Positions 6,142 through 9,009 of a stretch of DNA of 9,009 nucleotides are shown one piece after another. The number at the start of each line of letters is the position of its first letter. Within the stretch, counting starts at the first letter, position 1. Both the position numbers and the translations under genes were made by a program. The notes beneath the pieces are model-generated. The model saw only the letters and a list, made by a program, of their open reading frames with translations. It was not told the origin of the DNA and did not search any database. Source of the DNA: Synergistaceae bacterium UBA1037 (GTDB lineage: Bacteria > Synergistota > Synergistia > Synergistales > Synergistaceae); contig DCEE01000033.1 of assembly GCA_002316795.1 (NCBI GenBank), forward strand, positions 1,915 to 10,923, read 5' to 3'.

Positions 6142-7902
6142 ATGAAGAAAATCATGACAGGCAACGAAGCAATAGCCCAGGGCGCCTGGGAAGCAGGGCT
6201 GCATGTGGCAGCCGCATACCCGGGAACACCTTCCACTGAGATCCTAGAGAACTTGTCAACTTACAAAGATGTATATTCAGAATGGTCAACAAACGAGAAA
6301 GTCGCGCTTGAAGTCGCTGCCGGAGCTTCCATGGCCGGAGGAAGAGCCCTTGCTGCAATGAAACATGTCGGACTCAACGTTGCTGCTGATCCTCTCTTCA
6401 CGCTCGCTTACACAGGAGTCAACGGGGGCCTTGTGGTCGTCACCGCGGATGACCCCGGACTGTTCAGTTCTCAGAACGAGCAGGACAACAGGTATTACGC
6501 CTCACACGCCAAACTGGCGATGCTTGAACCATCTGACAGCCAGGAGTGTCTTGACTTTGTCAAAGAGGCCTTCGACATTTCTGAAAAGTTTGATACCCCT
6601 GTGCTTTTCAGGGTCACGACAAGGATCTGCCACAGCAAGACACTTGTCAAAACATCTCCCAGAAAAGAAGTCCCTGTAAGAGCATACACAAAGGATGTCT
6701 CCAAATATGTTATGGCGCCTGCATCGGCAAAGAAACGCAAATACATAATGGAAGACAGGATCGAAGCGCTGAAGGAATTCAGCGAAACTACCACGCTTAA
6801 CAGGATAGAGAGTGCATCCGGTAAGGTAGGAATAATAACAAGCGGAATTTCTTACAACCATGCAAAAGAAGTATTCGGAGATGAAGTATCATATCTGAAG
6901 CTTGGTTTTACATGGCCGCTGCCCGAAAAACTTATAAGGAAATTTGCAGGTATGGTCGATACTATTTATGTGATAGAGGAAAATGAGCCCTACATCGAAG
7001 ACTTCGTTAAGATCATGGGAATACAGTGTACCGGCAGAGAAAAGCTCCCATGGGTGGACGAACTGACTCCGGAAATAATAAGAAGAGCTTTCTTTCCCGG
7101 CAGCGAAGATCAGGGAGGCTATGCCATTGACGCAGAAGTTCCCCCGCGTCCGCCTGTTCTTTGCGCTGGATGTACCCACAGGGGATTTTTCTATGAGGTC
7201 GGAAAATATAAAGATGTTGTTGTAACAGGAGACATCGGCTGCTATACGCTTGGAATAGTGCCTCCTTTGAGTGTTACCGACTCTGTCATCTGTATGGGAG
7301 CCAGCGTTTCCGGCGGTGTGGGGTTCAGCAAGGCGGTAGAAAAAGCCGGCAGAAAAGAGAAGGTCTTCGCGGTCATCGGAGACTCTACCTTCTTCCATTC
7401 GGGAATAACGGGTCTGATCGATGCTGTCGTCAACAAAGCCCCTATAGTGATCAACATACTTGACAACAGGATAACGGCGATGACCGGACATCAGGAAAAC
7501 CCGGGAACGGGACGCACATTGATGGGCGAGGATACTCATCAGGTAGATCTTAAATCTCTTTGCGTGGCATGCGGCGTAAAGGAAGAGAACGTTCGTCTCA
7601 TAGATCCGTACGACCTTACAGAAACGAAAGAGGCCGTCAAGGCTGGATATGAGTCCACAGAACCATTTGTGATCATCACGACGTCTCCCTGTGCCCTAAT
7701 AAAGGATGTCATCAAGGCTCGGGCAAACATGAAGTGCGTGATCGACCAGGAAAAATGTGTCAAGTGCAAAATGTGCATGAAAGCCGGATGCCCTGCCCTC
7801 AACTTCAGGGACGGGATCGTTTTCATTGACCGCGCTTCCTGCAACGGCTGCGGGATCTGCTTGCAGATATGCCCCAAAAAGGCCATATCGAGGGAGGTAT
7901 AG
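6142..7902 (+). CDS. iorA: Indolepyruvate:ferredoxin oxidoreductase, alpha subunit
   Basis: IorA is the catalytic subunit of the IorAB complex, which oxidatively decarboxylates indolepyruvate and other aryl-pyruvates (from Trp, Phe and Tyr transamination) to aryl-acetyl-CoA, reducing ferredoxin; it is oxygen-sensitive and cytoplasmic. It has 586 residues, normal for the family. The N-terminal pyrimidine-type thiamine-pyrophosphate domain has AAYPGTPSTEI (24-34) and WSTNEKVALE (48-57, with Glu52 the likely cofactor-activating residue). CAGC (341-344) precedes the pyrophosphate-binding part: GDIGCYTLG (363-371), then GDS (413-415) and NILDNRITAMTGHQ (438-451). The C-terminus is a two-cluster ferredoxin domain with [4Fe-4S] motifs at Cys539, 542, 545, 550 and Cys567, 570, 573, 577. 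GGGGG at 6130-6134 lies seven bases before the ATG. iorB starts four bases after the stop. Confidence 0.95.
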   Translation: MKKIMTGNEAIAQGAWEAGLHVAAAYPGTPSTEILENLSTYKDVYSEWSTNEKVALEVAAGASMAGGRALAAMKHVGLNVAADPLFTLAYTGVNGGLVVVTADDPGLFSSQNEQDNRYYASHAKLAMLEPSDSQECLDFVKEAFDISEKFDTPVLFRVTTRICHSKTLVKTSPRKEVPVRAYTKDVSKYVMAPASAKKRKYIMEDRIEALKEFSETTTLNRIESASGKVGIITSGISYNHAKEVFGDEVSYLKLGFTWPLPEKLIRKFAGMVDTIYVIEENEPYIEDFVKIMGIQCTGREKLPWVDELTPEIIRRAFFPGSEDQGGYAIDAEVPPRPPVLCAGCTHRGFFYEVGKYKDVVVTGDIGCYTLGIVPPLSVTDSVICMGASVSGGVGFSKAVEKAGRKEKVFAVIGDSTFFHSGITGLIDAVVNKAPIVINILDNRITAMTGHQENPGTGRTLMGEDTHQVDLKSLCVACGVKEENVRLIDPYDLTETKEAVKAGYESTEPFVIITTSPCALIKDVIKARANMKCVIDQEKCVKCKMCMKAGCPALNFRDGIVFIDRASCNGCGICLQICPKKAISREV

Positions 7903-7906
7903 GACC

Positions 7907-8488
7907 ATGAAGAAGAATGATACAAAAAGCATCCTTCTCGTAGGAGTCGGCGGACAGGGGACCATACTTGCCTCTAAGATACTCTCAGAAGGGCTGGTCC
8001 GAAAGGGTTATGACGTCAAGATGTCAGAGATCCATGGAATGTCACAGCGCGGAGGAAGCGTTACCACACATGTCAGGTTTGGGACCGAGGTCTCCTCTCC
8101 TGTAGTTCCCGAAGGCGAAGCGGATGTCCTTGTTGCATTCGAAAAGGTAGAGGCGGTACGCTGGCTTAAATACCTCAAAAAGGGCGGCAGGCTCGTAGTC
8201 AATAATTTTGAGATATACTCACTGCCTGTGCTTACAGGTGCTGCTAAATATCCTGATGAAGTCGTCGAAAAACTTCAGAAGGAAGTACCAAACTTCAAGG
8301 TCTTCAACGCAGGAAAGATAGCGGAAGACCTTGGCAACATCAAGGCCCAGAACATAGTTTTGCTTGGTGCGCTTGTCAAGGCAATGGGGCTTGAGGACAT
8401 AGACTGGGAATCAGTCCTGAAAGAGCTGATCCCTCCAAAACTGTTGGACCTGAATATCAAGGCTTTCAGGGCAGGTCTCGATCAGTAG
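7907..8488 (+). CDS. iorB: Indolepyruvate:ferredoxin oxidoreductase, beta subunit
   Basis: IorB is the gamma-type (2-oxoacid:acceptor oxidoreductase, POR gamma-like) partner of IorA. At 193 residues it has the usual size. Family marks are the N-terminal nucleotide-fold loop ILLVGVGGQGTILASKIL (residues 8-25), the segment KMSEIHGMSQRGGSVTTHVRFG (about 39-60, conserved in all IorB proteins), and EADVLVAFEKVEAVRWLKYLKKGG (about 71-94). I start at ATG 7907: AGGGAGGT at 7891-7898 is an excellent ribosome site eight bases upstream, and the conserved fold begins only a few residues later. A longer in-frame start at 7826 would put 27 unrelated residues inside iorA. The four-base gap to iorA shows they form one operon. 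A terminator follows at 8555-8595. Confidence 0.95.
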   Translation: MKKNDTKSILLVGVGGQGTILASKILSEGLVRKGYDVKMSEIHGMSQRGGSVTTHVRFGTEVSSPVVPEGEADVLVAFEKVEAVRWLKYLKKGGRLVVNNFEIYSLPVLTGAAKYPDEVVEKLQKEVPNFKVFNAGKIAEDLGNIKAQNIVLLGALVKAMGLEDIDWESVLKELIPPKLLDLNIKAFRAGLDQ

Positions 8489-8554
8489 CAAAATAACAAA
8501 AAAACAATATGCTGTCATGAATTTTATAGAACTAAGATCCTGATATTAAGGGCC

Positions 8555-8595
8555 GGCCTTCAGAAGATATGATCTCCAGAAGGCCAGTCTTTTTT
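8555..8595 (+). terminator. Intrinsic terminator after iorB
   Basis: GGCCTTC (8555-8561) pairs perfectly with GAAGGCC (8579-8585). Within the 17-base loop, AGAT and ATCT can add a short inner stem. A T-tract at 8590-8595 follows after four bases. It lies 66 bases past the iorB stop and 28 bases before the stop of the convergent minus-strand gene, so it separates the two transcription units. On the minus strand the stem is not followed by a good T-run. Confidence 0.75.
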
Positions 8596-8622
8596 ATTGG
8601 AGTTTCAGATGGACTTTTGTAC

Positions 8623-9009
8623 TTACCAGTTCAGTGACGATTCTGTTACTTGTCCGTCGCCCCATGTAACAATGAGCTTCAGCTTGCCGTTTTTCTTCGC
8701 AAGCGTACCGTTGTCCTGCATCAGCAGCTGGTATGTCTTTGTGCCGTTAACGGGAATGCGCACGGTCCCGTTTTTCTGGTTGAGTACTTTGTTGCCCTCT
8801 CTTACGCCGATAAGCCATCTTCCGTTGTTGCTGGCAAGAGTATCCCAGCCTTTCCCGGAATTATCTGTGAGGACCAGCGCTGTTACGTTGCCTTTTCCCG
8901 TTATTTTAACGTTGAGTGCCATGTCCTTAGAGCCGCTGGCAGCTCTTTTCTTGTTTTTTCCAACAAGGTCAATGTTGACCACAGCAGGTTTTGCTGAAGC
9001 GAATGCGAC
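8623..9009 (-). CDS. Exported protein of unknown function, C-terminal part (5' end beyond window)
   Basis: A minus-strand reading frame runs open to the window edge, giving 128 visible residues ending in TAA at 8623-8625. The GTG at 8982 could serve as a start. However, the nine preceding codons read VAFASAKPA, which looks like the end of a signal peptide with an A-S-A signal peptidase I site, predicted cleavage before Lys7 of the visible part. I therefore treat the gene as truncated, with its start to the right. The mature part is rich in Asn, Gly, Lys, Thr and Val, has no cysteine, and shows alternating hydrophobic stretches (ALNVKITGKG, VTALVLTDNSG, GTVRIPVNG, YQLLMQDNG, LKLIVTWGDG). This suggests a small all-beta domain of about 120 residues, with a terminal SSLNW. 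I do not recognise the family. It converges on iorB and shares no obvious operon. Confidence 0.7.
   Translation of the reverse strand, partial: VAFASAKPAVVNIDLVGKNKKRAASGSKDMALNVKITGKGNVTALVLTDNSGKGWDTLASNNGRWLIGVREGNKVLNQKNGTVRIPVNGTKTYQLLMQDNGTLAKKNGKLKLIVTWGDGQVTESSLNW

Noticed and set aside
6889..7539. Minus-strand reading frame of 216 codons opposite iorA
   Set aside because: It is antisense to the conserved thiamine-pyrophosphate domain of IorA and shows no recognisable protein features.
7826..7906. Longer iorB start at 7826
   Set aside because: It would overlap the second iron-sulfur motif region of iorA, adds 27 residues unrelated to IorB, and lacks a ribosome site as good as AGGGAGGT in front of ATG 7907.
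8650..8997. Plus-strand reading frame of 115 codons at the right end
   Set aside because: It begins on a TTG with no Shine-Dalgarno sequence. The opposite strand has a better protein with a signal-peptide cleavage region and beta-rich composition, so the plus-strand frame is taken as a shadow.

Overview
The window looks like ordinary bacterial chromosome carrying core metabolic and housekeeping genes. It suggests an anaerobic, amino-acid-fermenting bacterium. The grounds are a two-subunit indolepyruvate:ferredoxin oxidoreductase (iorAB), an Lrp/AsnC regulator, GC content near 50 percent by eye, frequent AGG and ATA codons, and GG-rich Shine-Dalgarno sites with some GTG and TTG starts. A member of the Synergistota is my best guess. 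It rests on gene content and protein flavour, not on a marker-gene comparison, so treat it as tentative.

Left part (1-2147, plus strand): the 3' end of carB (large subunit of carbamoyl-phosphate synthase, cut by the window edge), then an AT-rich 165-base gap with candidate regulatory inverted repeats. A two-gene unit follows, coding for an Lrp/AsnC-family regulator and a small FMN-dependent nitroreductase-family protein.

Middle part (2144-6124, plus strand): a good extended -10 promoter lies just past the nitroreductase stop. It is followed by a perfect 9-bp hairpin in the presumed leader, then gyrA, psd and pssA. These three genes overlap stop-to-start (TTGA and ATGA overlaps), so they are almost certainly co-transcribed and translationally coupled. 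PssA makes phosphatidylserine from CDP-diacylglycerol and serine, and Psd decarboxylates it to phosphatidylethanolamine; both are tied to DNA gyrase subunit A. A strong intrinsic terminator ends the unit.

Right part (6142-9009): iorA and iorB form a tight pair for ferredoxin-coupled oxidative decarboxylation of aryl-pyruvates, and a hairpin terminator ends it. Converging from the right edge on the minus strand is the 3' part of a gene for a secreted or exported protein of unknown function. Its signal-peptide cleavage region is just visible at the edge.

I see no CRISPR array, mobile element, tRNA, rRNA or clear novel defence or biosynthetic system. The most interesting points are the leader architecture and start choice of gyrA, the coupling of gyrase to phospholipid synthesis, a shortened allosteric-domain segment in CarB, and the unidentified exported protein.
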